Source: Alopecurus myosuroides
Taxonomy: Eukaryota; Streptophyta; Magnoliopsida; Poales; Poaceae
Direction of reading: 5' to 3'
DNA length: 64,000 bases
NCBI GenBank assembly: GCA_028641055.1
Contig: CM054062.1
Coordinates: 238,377,437-238,441,436, forward strand
The notes beneath the pieces were generated by a model. That model was given only the letters and a program-made list of their open reading frames with translations, searched no databases and was not told the origin of the DNA. The position numbers and the translations under genes are program-made. Below, in pieces: positions 44,838 through 55,389 of this stretch. How positions within the stretch are numbered: position 1 is the stretch's first letter; each line of letters opens with the position of its first letter.

Positions 44838-44839
44838 TA

Positions 44840-45279
44840 GCTATGTTACCACCACTATCTCTCTCCATATTAATTACTTGTCACCTTAGATTTTTTTGCC
44901 TATATGGGGTTGATGTTATTACTTATGTTACTCCCACTGTGACTATACTTAGTGCTCGGACATAATTAGAACTAGAAGCATACCCCGCGCGTTGCTGCGG
45001 GGATCGCTTTAGAAACTACTGTAAATTGTGAAAAAAATATAAAAGATATGATACATTATGTTATCTAAATAAATATGCAAAATTCAGATGTAACGTGCAT
45101 TACTATTCTACCGATTTGGAATCACTAATATCCATGAAACCACAACCACACTCAGATATTCATATATTTGAACATGTTAATTAAATGGTTTAATTCATCC
45201 GGCCCGTCAGCCGGATGTAGAATCGTGGATACACGCGAGGTGGTCGCTGCCTCAACACCTCACTATGGGATAATGCCCT
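44840..45279. other. AT-rich flank with CCCCGCGCGTTGC motif
   Basis: No gene. TACCCCGCGCGTTGCTGCGG at 44982-45001 recurs in variant form at the start of the NPF-B intron 2 insertion (17174). Such motifs mark some grass transposon ends, but no element could be delimited here. Confidence 0.35.
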
Positions 45280-45881
45280 CGTTACCGTATGCCTCGGACA
45301 CATGCCAAAGTCAGGAAAACACGCGGCAAAGATTTTGCCATGTGCCACACATGACAAAAAAGGCATGATAACAAGCTATTTGCCATGTGCCTAATATCGT
45401 GGCGCACGACAACGTTGAAAAGTGCCCCTCGCCGTCACTTGACGTCGACGGCCGTCGGTGACGGCGAACTCCTGACAGGTGGGCTCATCGGTCGCTCTTT
45501 GCCGTGGACAAAGCCATTCTCTTTGTCACATGTGAACACACATCAACGACCTTCCTCTTGACATGTGTGCCGCACACGACAATGTCTCCTGACACGTGGG
45601 ACCCACGTATCACTCTTTGTCATGTGCCACTTCTTTACCATGTGTTTGCACACGGTAAAGACCTGCCGTAACTATGCTATTTGCCCTGCCGTTTGGGTGG
45701 ACATGTGTCCATTGTCTTTGGCGTGTGCTATTTGTTTCCTTTTCGTGTAACAAATTTCGTCGTATGTTATATGTACGACTACACCATGTGCTATTCTTTT
45801 CCGTGTGCGGCACACGATAAAGATCAACTTTGCCATGTGCCCGATATCTAGGACACGACAAAGATCCGTTCGCCAGTAGTG
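45280..45881. mobile_element. CACTA (En/Spm) element end, truncated
   Basis: The right terminus reads TCCGTTCGCCAGTAGTG (45865-45881), i.e. CACTACTGGCGAACGGA inverted. Inside it are many subterminal copies of TTTGCCATGTGC / GCACACGGTAAAG in both orientations, the binding-site-like array expected of CACTA ends. No transposase ORF and no left terminus are visible, so it is a fragment. The left border is approximate. Confidence 0.75.
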
Positions 45882-46183
45882 CCTGCGCGACCAGACTGCT
45901 ACCACCGCTCCTCTAAAATATCTCATCGCTCCCAGTTTACACGACTCGTTTGATTTTTCATGTTGCTAACTAAGTATAACACCCCATCGTCCGCTTCAAG
46001 TGCCTCTTCTCTGGGTGTCATAGGGATGAGGATCGGGAAGAGGGGCATCATTAACATAGAAAGGCGACAACATCAAGCAGCTATCGCTCGTACATGGCCA
46101 TGGAATCTTAGCCACGGAGGACGGTGACAGAACTAAGGTCTTTTTCTTGATAGTGCACAATGATTATTGTTAATCTGAGGAGT
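45882..46183. other. Spacer, nothing recognisable
   Basis: About 300 bp between the CACTA end and an LTR fragment, without ORF or repeat structure I can name. Confidence 0.4.
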
Positions 46184-46560
46184 TGGTACGTCATAAAGGT
46201 ATCCTTAATTTCTGATGTTCCATGTTATTTTCTTATTGCTTCCCACATGTTTTCTATACACTTTATGTCATTTTTATCGATTTTCCGGACTAACCTATTG
46301 ACAAGATGCCACAGAGCCAGTTCTCTGTTTTCTGTTGTTTTTAGTTTCAGAAAAGTTGTTCTGGAAATATTCTCGGAATTGGAAAATTCGAAACCCGAAG
46401 TCTTAGAATTCCCGAAGGTTCCACGGAGTCCCGAAGAGACCCGGAGGGGGGCCACAGGGGGCCCACACCATAGGGCGACGCGCCCCCTAGCCGCGCCATG
46501 GGGTGGTGTGGGCCTCCCGGCCTCCACCGCCTTTGCCTTTTCGCCTATTTATACCCCCCC
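46184..46560 (+). repeat. Left piece of an older Gypsy LTR, split by the Athila-like element
   Basis: Begins near TGGTACGTCATAAAGGTATC and continues ATTTCTGATGTTCCATG, then CTAACCTATTGACAAGATGCCA and GAAATATTCTCGGAATTGG. These phrases are shared with the LTRs of the minus-strand element. It stops at CCCCC where the Athila-like element begins and resumes at 56900. Confidence 0.65.
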
Positions 46561-48074
46561 TGATACGTCCATTTTGCATCACTATTTTATATCATAATTT
46601 TATGTTATTCATCGATATATTTCGTGTTATGATGCATCTCTTATGTTATTTTATCTTATTTTGCATGTTTTATAATTTTTGGAGAATAAACACATGGACC
46701 AGAAATCTGATGGAAAAAGCATCGTCGAGCTACCATATTTCAAAAGATCAGAAGAAGAAGGGGGACATCCGGGGGTTCCTAGAAGTCCCGAGGAGGAACA
46801 CAGCCATAAGGGGAGCCAGAGGGAGGCCACCAGGGGCCCACACCTAGGGGTGGCGCGCCCTCCCCCGTGGCCGCACCACCTAGGGGTGTGGCCACCCTGG
46901 CCCACCTCCGAGGGTCATCTTTGGCCCCCTGACCCCAAGGAAACCCTAAGCCTCATTCCATACTCTAAGAATTATTCCGCCGCCGCTGCGGGGCGGAAAA
47001 CACCCGAGAGAGAAAAGCTCCCTGGCAGGGAGAAATCTGCCGGGGAAATTCCTCTCTCGAGAGGGGAAATCACCGCCATCATCACCGTCATCGCTCCGGG
47101 CATCATCAAGATCGTCATCATCATCGTCATCACCACCAGCACCATCACCCTCATCATCCACCGTCATCCCGCTGTAACAATTAGGTGCCTCTATCGTTGT
47201 TTTGCATTAGATCTCTCTCCCGGTGTGGATTACTTGTTAGTAGTTGATGCTTGTGAGATTTATCGGTGTTTGCACTTTATGAACAAACTGTTATCATCCA
47301 TTATATCACCTCTGATTATGATCCATATGATGTGTTGTGAGTAGTTCGTGTTGTTCTTGAGGACATGGGAGAAGTCAAGTTGTCAGTAGTGAAGTAATGT
47401 TGAATAATATTAATGTTTGATATTTAAGTTGTGGTGCTATTCTTCTAGTGGTGTCATGTGAACATCGACTACATGATACTTCACCATTTATGGGCCTAGG
47501 GGAATGCATCGTGTATTTGGCTACTAATTGTGGGGTTGCCGGAGTGACAGAAACCTAAACCCCCGTTAAGAAACCATTACACGAGGGAGCGTAGGATCCC
47601 GGAGTTTAAAGCCTGTGGTTAGATTTTTTTCTTAATTACTTTCTTGTAGTTGCGTATGCTTGAAAGGGGTATAATCACAAGTATGTATTAGTCTTGGATG
47701 GGATGGTACATTAGCATAGATTCACCCACACAACACTTATCAAAACACCAAAGTTATTTAGCTGCATGGAACAAAAGCACTTGACAGAAACCTCCCGTGT
47801 GTCCTCGAGAACTTTTGGTAATCATAAGTAAACTCATCGGCTTGTCCTTTGCTGAAGAAAGTATTGGGCCACTCTCTGCAATTATTACTACTGCATTTTA
47901 TTTACTTGCACTTTATTTATCTGCAATATCAAAAACCCCTACAAATCTGTTTTCAAGTATTTACAGTTATTCCTTTTTCGAAACTGCTTGTGAACACCTT
48001 CTGCTCCTCGTTGGGTTCGACACTCTTATTTATCGAAAGTACTATGATACACCCCCTATACTTGTGGGTCATCA
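46561..48074 (+). repeat. 5' LTR of the Athila-like element
   Basis: From TGATACGTCCATTTTGC to CTTGTGGGTCATCA. GC-rich U3-like first third with a (CATCAT) simple-sequence stretch near 47110-47165, then an AT-rich remainder. Confidence 0.93.
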
Positions 48075-48085
48075 AGACTATTTTC

Positions 48086-48103
48086 TGGCACCGTTGCCGG
48101 GGA
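48086..48103 (+). other. Primer binding site of the Athila-like element
   Basis: TGGCACCGTTGCCGGGGA, eleven bases after the 5' LTR. It is close to the TGGCGCC...TTGCCGGGGA site common in grass Gypsy elements. Confidence 0.8.
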
Positions 48104-48189
48104 GTGAAGCGCTATTGGAAGTGGAATTGATAAAGGAAGCTTCTGCTGTAAGTGTTGTTTTTTATTTCTATCGACTGCTTTATTACACT

Positions 48190-48828
48190 ATGTTTGGAAC
48201 TCCTTTTGAGTCCTTATTTGCAGGCACTGCTCCCACTAGTAGGGCAGTAAGTGACCCACTGCATGATGATATGGATCCCTATAAAATACCTATAAAGATT
48301 GTTAAACATGTCATGGATAACTGTTATTCAGGGGATGGAAATGTCCATCCTGGTGAAAATTTGCTCTTTTTACATGAATTATGTGAGTTGTTCAAGTGTG
48401 CAGGTATTACAATGAGCCAAGTGAAGAGGAAATTATTCTCTATATCATTGACAGGCCGAGCCTCTGAATGGTTCAAGCTGCTGAAAAATAGCCAGACTAT
48501 TGAATGGGAGGAAATTGTACCTCTCTTTTATTCTAAATTCTATCCTCCAAGTGAAATCCATAGAGATCGGAATTATATATATAATTTTTGGCCTCATAAT
48601 GGAGAGAGTATTGCCCAAGCATGGGGGATATTGAAGTTACTAATGCTCAAATGCCCCATTCATGAGCTCCCCAGTAATATTGTTATTAATAATTTCTATG
48701 CAAGGCTTCCTCTTCATGATAAAGATTTATTGGATGCTTCTTGTACTGGATCATTTACACATATGAAGGATGAAGCTAAATGGGATCTTCTTGACCGTAT
48801 TCAAGAAAACACTGAAAGTCAGGTATAA
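48190..48828 (+). CDS. gag of the Athila-like element
   Basis: The first ATG after the primer site in the long frame gives MFGTPFESLFAG. The core KRKLFSISLTGRASEWFKLL, IVPLFYSKFYPPSEIHRDRN, and NNFYARLPLHDKDLLDASC is the capsid-like gag region of the lineage. The frame stops at 48826-48828 (ENTESQV). Downstream gag-linker sequence continues in another frame from 48858 (HNVSTAYGLDSQVIANLY). No zinc knuckle was found. Encodes the particle protein; probably C-terminally shortened by the stop. Confidence 0.8.
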   Translation: MFGTPFESLFAGTAPTSRAVSDPLHDDMDPYKIPIKIVKHVMDNCYSGDGNVHPGENLLFLHELCELFKCAGITMSQVKRKLFSISLTGRASEWFKLLKNSQTIEWEEIVPLFYSKFYPPSEIHRDRNYIYNFWPHNGESIAQAWGILKLLMLKCPIHELPSNIVINNFYARLPLHDKDLLDASCTGSFTHMKDEAKWDLLDRIQENTESQV

Positions 48829-48857
48829 ATTATGACTATGAATGCATTAAAACCTTT

Positions 48858-50008
48858 ATGTCATCTGAGGATTTTCATAATGTTAGTACTGCTTATGGTC
48901 TCGATTCTCAAGTTATTGCAAACTTATATAAGGCTTTTGCTTCTTATTTTGAGATTCCTAAAAAGGAATGGTACAAGTACCATGCACCTTATAAAGATAC
49001 TGTTAATTGTGTTCTTGCTAGAGATATAGAAGTTCATACTGTTGATTCTATTGTGCCTGAACCTTATATTGAGAAAATGCCTTTCCCTGCTAAGGTAAAA
49101 GAACACTCTATGTTAGCTAGTGTGGTTAATAAAAGTGCAAGGAAACCTGTAGAACCTGAGGAACAAATAACTGTAGAACCTACAGTAGCAATAATAAAGG
49201 ACATTGTTTCTGAAAATGTAGAAGAGGGACACATTATATTTTGTGAAGATGCTTCTAATATTGTCTCTCACCCTAGTAAATCTAGGAAACCCAGTGTTCA
49301 TGTGCTATTTGTTAGGATAGGTGATCATTGTTATTATGGTTTATGTGATATTGGTGCTAGTTCTAGTGCTATTCCTTATGTGCTTTATAAAGAAATCATG
49401 CATGAAATTGGTTCTTGTGAACTTGAAGACATTGCTGTGATTATTCAACTTGCTAATAGGGAAACTATTTCTCCAATTGGTATTGTTAGAGATGTGGAGG
49501 TCTTGTGTGGTAAAACTAAGTATCCTGCTGATTTTCTAGTGCTAGGCACTTCTGCTAGTGACACTTGTCCTATTATATTTGGTAGACCTTACTTAAATAC
49601 TTGTGGTGCTGTTATTGATTGTAGAAAGGAGAAATTCTTACAAAGTTTGATGGAGAGTCTTATGAATTTAATTTCTCCAAATTTGCTAAAGCACCTTATG
49701 AAGCTGAACTGCCTAATGAGAACTATAAAGTTGAACAATTGGCTGCTATTGCCCTTGCTCCTAACAATCCTTTGCAGCAATACATGGAAGACCACGAAAG
49801 TGATGTCTTTATGGAAGAAAGGAATGAAATTGATGAGATTTTCCTACATCAGCCAGCAATGCTGAAACATAATTTACCTGTGGAAGACTTGGGTACAACA
49901 TTACCACCCAAGGAAGATCCTGTTTTTGATTTAAAGCCTTTGCCAGATAATCTTAAATATGCTCATATTGATGATAAGAAATTATATCTTGTTATTATTA
50001 GTTCTTAA
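48858..50008 (+). pseudogene. Protease and linker of the Athila-like element
   Basis: The frame 48858-49865 contains an aspartic protease: HVLFVRIGDHCYYGLCDIGASSSAIPY (active-site D-I-G-A, about 49335-49367) and LVLGTSASDTCPIIFGRPYL. A frameshift near 49640 moves the real linker (KFDGESYEFNFSKFAKAPYE, LAAIALAPNNPLQQYMEDH) to the frame that continues into the RT, interrupted by a stop at 50006-50008. Confidence 0.8.
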
Positions 50009-50035
50009 CTTTCTGATAAAGAAGAGGAGAGATTA

Positions 50036-52741
50036 TTGGGGATATTGAAGAAACATAGAGGTTCTATTGGTTATACTCTTGATGATTTGAAAGGGATTTC
50101 TCCTACTATTTGTCAACATGCTATTAATATTGAACCTGATGCAAAGCCAGTTGTTGAACATCAACGCCGTTTAAATCCTAAGATGAAGGATGTGGTAAGA
50201 AATGAGGTATTGAAACTCCTTGACGCCGGTATTATTTATCCTATTGCTGATAGTAGATGGGTTAGTCCTATGCATTGTGTCCCTAAGAAAGGAGGGATGA
50301 CTGTTGTGCCGAATGAAAACAATGAACTTATTCCTCAAAGCGTAGTAGTTGGTTATAGGATGTGCATTGATATTAGGAAGGTTAACAAAGTTACTACGAA
50401 AGATCACTATCCTTTGCCTTTTATTGATCAAATGTTAGAAATGTTGTCTAAGAAAACTCATTTCTGCTTTCTTGATGGTTATTCTGGGTTTTCTCAAATT
50501 GCTGTTAAAAAGCTTGATCAAGAGAAAACAACTTTCACTTGTCCTTATGGAACTTATGCTTATAGACGTATGCCTTTTGGTTTATGTAATGCTCCCGCTA
50601 CCTTTCAAAGATGCATGTCTGCTATCTTTCATGGTTTTTGTGAAGAAATTGTGGAAGTTTTCATGGATGAATTTTCTGTCTATGTAACTTCTTTTGATAA
50701 TTGTTTGCGGAATCTTGACAAAGTTTTGCAGAGATGTGAGGAGACTAATCTTGTTCTTAACTGGAAGAAATGCCATTTTATGGTTAATGAAGGAATTGTT
50801 CTTGGACACAAAATCTCTAAAAGAGGTATTGAAGTTGATAGAGCTAAAGTTGAAGCTATTGAGAAAATGCCATGTCCTAGGGATGTTAAAGGTATTCGTA
50901 GTATTCTTGGTCATGCTAGTTTATATAGAAGGTTTATTAAAGATTTCTCTAAAATATCAAAACCTCTTACTAATCTTCTTCAAAAAGATGTACCATTTGT
51001 TTTTGATGAAGATTGTAAAGAAGTTTTTGAAATTTTAAAGAAGACTTTAATATCTGCCCCTATTGTTCAACCACCTGATTGGAACTTACCATTTGAAATT
51101 ATGTGTGATGATAGTGATTATGTTGTAGGTGTTGTTCTTGGATAGCGGGTAGATAAGAGGTTAAATGTTATTCATTATGCTAGTAAAACTCTTGATGCTG
51201 CTCAAAAGAATTATGCTACCAATGAGAAAGAATTCCTAGCTGTAGTTTTTGCCTGTGATAAATTTAGGCAGTATATTGTTGATTCTAAAGTTACTATTCA
51301 TACTGATCATGCTGCCATTAAGTACCTTATGGAAAAGAAAAATGCTAGGCCTAGGCTTATTAGATGGGTGCTTCTCTTACAAGAGTTCGATTTACATATT
51401 CTGGATAGGAAGGGTGCTGAAAATCCTGTTGCTGATAATCTGTCTAGATTATAAAATATCCCTGATGACCCTATTCCTGTTAATGATAGTTTTCCTAATG
51501 AACAATTAGCTGCAATAAAAGTGAGCTCTCAAGAGAGTCCACGGTATGGTGATTGTGCTAACTTTATTGTTTCCAAGTATTTGCCTCCTACCTTTACAGC
51601 TCAGCAAAGAAGAAAATTCTTCTATGATTTGAGGCATTATTTTTGGGATGACCCAGACTTATATAAAGAAGGTATTGATGGTATTATGAGAAGATGTGTT
51701 CCTGAAAATGAACAACATGAGGTATTGAGAAAATGTCATAGTAGTGCTTATGGAGGACATCACGCTGGACATAGAACTTCACATAAAGTTCTACAGTCAG
51801 GTTTTTATTGGCCTACTCTCTTTAAAGATGCTAGAAATTTTGTTTTATCTTGTGATCAATGCCAAAGGGTTGGAAATATTTCTAGACGTAATGAAATGCC
51901 TATGAATTATTCTCTTGTTATTGAACCGTTTGATTGTTGGGGTTTTGACTTTATGGGTCCTTTCCCTCCTTCAAAAGGCTATACTCATATTCTTGTTGTT
52001 GTTGATTATGTTACTAAATGGGTAGAAGCTATACCTACTAAAAGTGCTGATGGTGAAACCTCTTTAAAAATGCTTAAGGACATTATTTTCCCTAGGTTTG
52101 GTGTGCCTAGATATCTTATGACTGATGGGGGTTCTCATTTTATTCATGGTGGTTTTAGAAAAACTCTTTCTAAATATGATGTTAATCATAGAATTGCTTC
52201 ACCATATCATCCTGAAACTAGTAGGCAAGTAGAATTATCAAATAGAGAAATCAAATCTATCTTGCAAAAGACTGTTAACAAATCTAGGAAAAATTGGGCT
52301 AAGAAATTAAATGATGCTCTGTGGGCTTATAGAACTGCTTACAAAAACCCCATGGGCATGTCTCCTTATAAAATGGTTTATGGAAAAGCTTGTCACTTGC
52401 CCCTAGAATTAGAACACAAAGCTTATTGGGCAGTGAAAGACCTAAATAGAGATTTTAAACTTGCTGGTGAGAAAAGGCTGCTTGACTTAAGTTCTCTAGA
52501 TGAATGGAGGAGTGAAGCATATGAAAATGCTATGCTCTTTAAGGAGAAAGTTAAAAGGTGGCATGATAAGAGAATTATTAAAAGAGAATTTCATGTTGGT
52601 GAGAAAGTGCTATTGTATAGGTCTTGTCTCAGATTTTTTGCAGGAAAATTACTCTCGAGATGGGAAGGACCTTTTGTTATCGAAGGGGTATATCGTTCTG
52701 GGGAAATTAAAATTGTTTCCCTTGAAGACAACTCTTCATAA
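50036..52741 (+). pseudogene. RT, RNase H and integrase of the Athila-like element
   Basis: A single frame of about 2.7 kb with two nonsense codons (51143-51145 and 51452-51454). RT: GYRMCIDIRKVNKVTTKDHY, FLDGYSGFSQI, PFGLCNAPATFQRCM. The catalytic xxDD is MDEF, its second aspartate replaced by glutamate (50669-50671). RNase [21 protein letters not shown] and [13 protein letters not shown]. Integrase: CHSSAYGGHHAGHRTSHKVL and CDQCQRVGN (zinc-binding), WGFDFMGPFPPSKG, LMTDGGSHF, and PETSRQVELSNREIK supply the acidic triad. The C-terminal part YGKACHLPLELEHKAYWAVK and GEKVLLYRS is typical for Athila. Confidence 0.9.
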
Positions 52742-53216
52742 GTGGTGAATGGACAAAGACTCAAGAATTATATCTCCGGAGATCCTTATAATGAAAATGT
52801 TGATTGTATTCAAGCCATGATCCCGGAGGAGTTCATTAGGAAGCACATTTCAGAAACTGCAGAGTCAGTTTCAAATAGGTAACAGTTTTGGTAAGAAAAT
52901 GTTCGCGAAACATCTTCCAACTTATATTTTTGTTGTTTCTAGAAAATATGAAAAATTATGAGCCAGAAACGAGAGGGAAACGGAGCCCGGAGGCTCCACA
53001 CCATAGGGTGGCGTGGGCCAACCTCTGGCCGCGCCAGCCCTAGGTGTGGGCGTCCCGGAGCCCCTCTCCGACTCGTTTTTGACCTGGACTTTCCTTTCGT
53101 TATGAAACTTTTTGCTATATAATCCCCCGGACCCCCCGAGGTCCGTATATCATTTCCTCGCCGTGTTTAAGTTTCGAGTTGTTTTCCTCGCAGGAGTTCG
53201 GAGCTTCTAGGTCAAG

Positions 53217-53771
53217 ATGTCCTCCTTCAACTCTAGCGTTGAGGATATCGCTGCACGTCATCTTCGACAAATCCAGAAAGACATCCATGAGAGTGCTTTC
53301 GCGGGATGGGCGACGGAGGAAGAGATAGATGCAAGGAGGGAAGACATGATAAACAGTTTGAGGGAGGATATCCGGAGGGCTGCACCAGCACCAACGAGGA
53401 ACCCCGCCTTTGTGGGATCCATTAAACCTCAGCGTCGCTACTCTCATAATGTGCAATGGACCGTGCCTCATGATCAAGGCCCCAACGTGTTCCCTATGAT
53501 AGCTGAAGCACACCGGGTTGCCGATCAATTCTGCGAACAATATCGTATTCTCAAGGCCGAGGTAGAAATTCTGGAAGCGGAAAACATTGAGCTTCATCGC
53601 ATCATCAAAGGCTTTCTGACTCCTCTCCGTGTGATTCCACCTTCACCACCAAAGAATTGCTTCGTCATTGGTTTTGGCATCCCCTCGGTTTGTTCGAAGC
53701 TTGGGGGGGAGTGCCGCAGCATCACATCACTATCTTTCATATTTTACTTTTTTAGTAGAGTCATATCATGA
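53217..53771 (+). CDS. Extra ORF in the env position of the Athila-like element (184 aa)
   Basis: MSSFNSSVEDIAARHLRQIQ starts a hydrophilic protein with charged helical stretches (WATEEEIDARREDM; ILKAEVEILEAENIELHRII, a likely coiled coil at about residues 104-124). It has no signal peptide and no clear transmembrane segment before residue 170. The last 25 residues (after SKLGG) are read from a polypurine-like motif and may not be natural coding sequence. It sits about 475 bp after integrase, where Athila elements carry a variable ORF sometimes called env-like. Nothing in this sequence supports an envelope function. Confidence 0.55.
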   Translation: MSSFNSSVEDIAARHLRQIQKDIHESAFAGWATEEEIDARREDMINSLREDIRRAAPAPTRNPAFVGSIKPQRRYSHNVQWTVPHDQGPNVFPMIAEAHRVADQFCEQYRILKAEVEILEAENIELHRIIKGFLTPLRVIPPSPPKNCFVIGFGIPSVCSKLGGECRSITSLSFIFYFFSRVIS

Positions 53772-55374
53772 GTAGAGAGGTTATCATATAGGATGGTTTG
53801 CAGTATGGAAGTGTCTCTCCCTAGTTGGTTATCGTTGTATCTGTTGGTGTGATTTTCCGGTTTGAAATATTAATGAGAAGTTTTATCATTTACTTTCTAT
53901 GCACATTATTTCGGCTTTCAATTTCTGTCATATGGTTTAGCTTGTTATTAGTACTTGGTATCACTCTAGAGATCATCAAGTTAATCTAGTTGGTTTTGGC
54001 AAACTTAGCTTGGGTCAGCAGAAATAATAATTTGAGTTGCTAGTATAAGAAAGAGGAATTTTCCTATTAGCTCATAAACTTAGTATTCACAAGTTAAGAT
54101 CGTTTGTGCTTTCAATGAAGATTGCATGATTGGTTTCATCATATGTATATTTGTTTGTTTTCCTTCAACTCTTATGCTTATACCCAGCCTTGCTAGCCAA
54201 AAACCCTGTACTGAGAGGGAATGCTTCTCGTGCATCAATACCTGAAACCCAAAACCTTGCCATTCGTGTCCACCATACCTACATACATGTGGTATTTCAC
54301 CGCTACTCCAAGTAAATTGCTCATGTGCTACCTTTAAAACTTTCAAATTACTCTTGTTTTGTGTTCCTGTTTTAGCTCATGAGGGCGCAAATAGAGAATC
54401 TTTATCTCACTTGTTGATTGGACTCACACACCTGGACTAGTGGATTCATCCGCTTATCCAAATGCTAGAAGAGCTGGCATCGGGGTGCCCAGCCCCAAAT
54501 AATAATACAAATTCTCTTCACTCTGTTTGCCCCTGATGTATCAGTCAAAGCATAATTGTGTAAACAAAAGAGAAAGAGGGATGACCTTCTATACCAGTTG
54601 CGTCCTTCTATGGGAGCCGCTCTTATGAGTCTAGTTGGCTTGTGACGTACTGTATTTTCTGTTTGCCATTCGTTGACATAAATATACACCTCTCAAAATT
54701 TAGACACTCCTCCACGGTTTGTGATTGTTGGCAGGCACCCAAGGATTCGGTTAGCCATGGTTTGTGTAAGATGGATGGGAGGAGTGTCATGCATTTTATA
54801 CCTCTGATTATTAAAATAAAAGCTCTAGCACATGAGTAGTCAATGCTTCCCTCTGCGAAGGGCCTATATTTTACTTTTATGTTGAGTCAGTAAACCCATT
54901 TCCTTTTGTCTCGAGCAAGCATTTGAGTTGTTGTGTTCTCATCATTTATATGTTGATTTATTCAATCATGTTTTCCATCCTTCTTTGTTTAGTACATGCT
55001 TTATTATCTGAATGAATATTACTTTGAAAGCTATGAATCACTGAAAAAGAGTGGTTACAATTAAACATGTTAAGCTCTACAATATAAACCTTGTTATAAA
55101 GACTTCACCTAAGATAAGTATATTTTCATTAAATGTTCTCTGACCAAGAACAAAGTTTGCCATCACCAATTTTGATTCTCTCTTTTGCATCTTTGTTTGT
55201 GACTCCCTTTACTTGTTTCAAGTTAAGTTTTATGAGAGGAAGTTGCTGCCTGTAATGATTGGTGCATAGGTAAATGTGATGCTTCTTGTCCGTATTTTAT
55301 TTATCGACTCTTCACTCCATAAACCTGTGGTCATGTTTTCTGAGTTCAGTTTCGCTTGGGGACAAGCGAGGTCT
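53772..55374. other. Long 3' non-coding region of the Athila-like element
   Basis: About 1.6 kb, AT-rich, without a domain. Short open frames near 54080-54839 are not supported. Such long untranslated 3' regions before the polypurine tract are usual for this lineage. Confidence 0.6.
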
Positions 55375-55388
55375 AAGCTTGGGGGGAG
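55375..55388 (+). other. Polypurine tract of the Athila-like element
   Basis: AAGCTTGGGGGGAG directly before the 3' LTR. A near-identical AAGCTTGGGGGGGAG lies upstream at 53697-53711 inside the extra ORF. Confidence 0.8.
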
Positions 55389-55389
55389 T

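Noticed and set aside
45300..45881. Regularly spaced TTTGCCATGTGC-type repeats considered as a CRISPR-like or satellite array
   Set aside because: Spacing is irregular, both orientations occur, and the block ends in a CACTA terminus, which explains it as subterminal repeats.
47097..47165. ATCATCATC-rich region as a coding repeat
   Set aside because: It lies within the Athila-like LTR, recurs in the 3' LTR, and is simple sequence.
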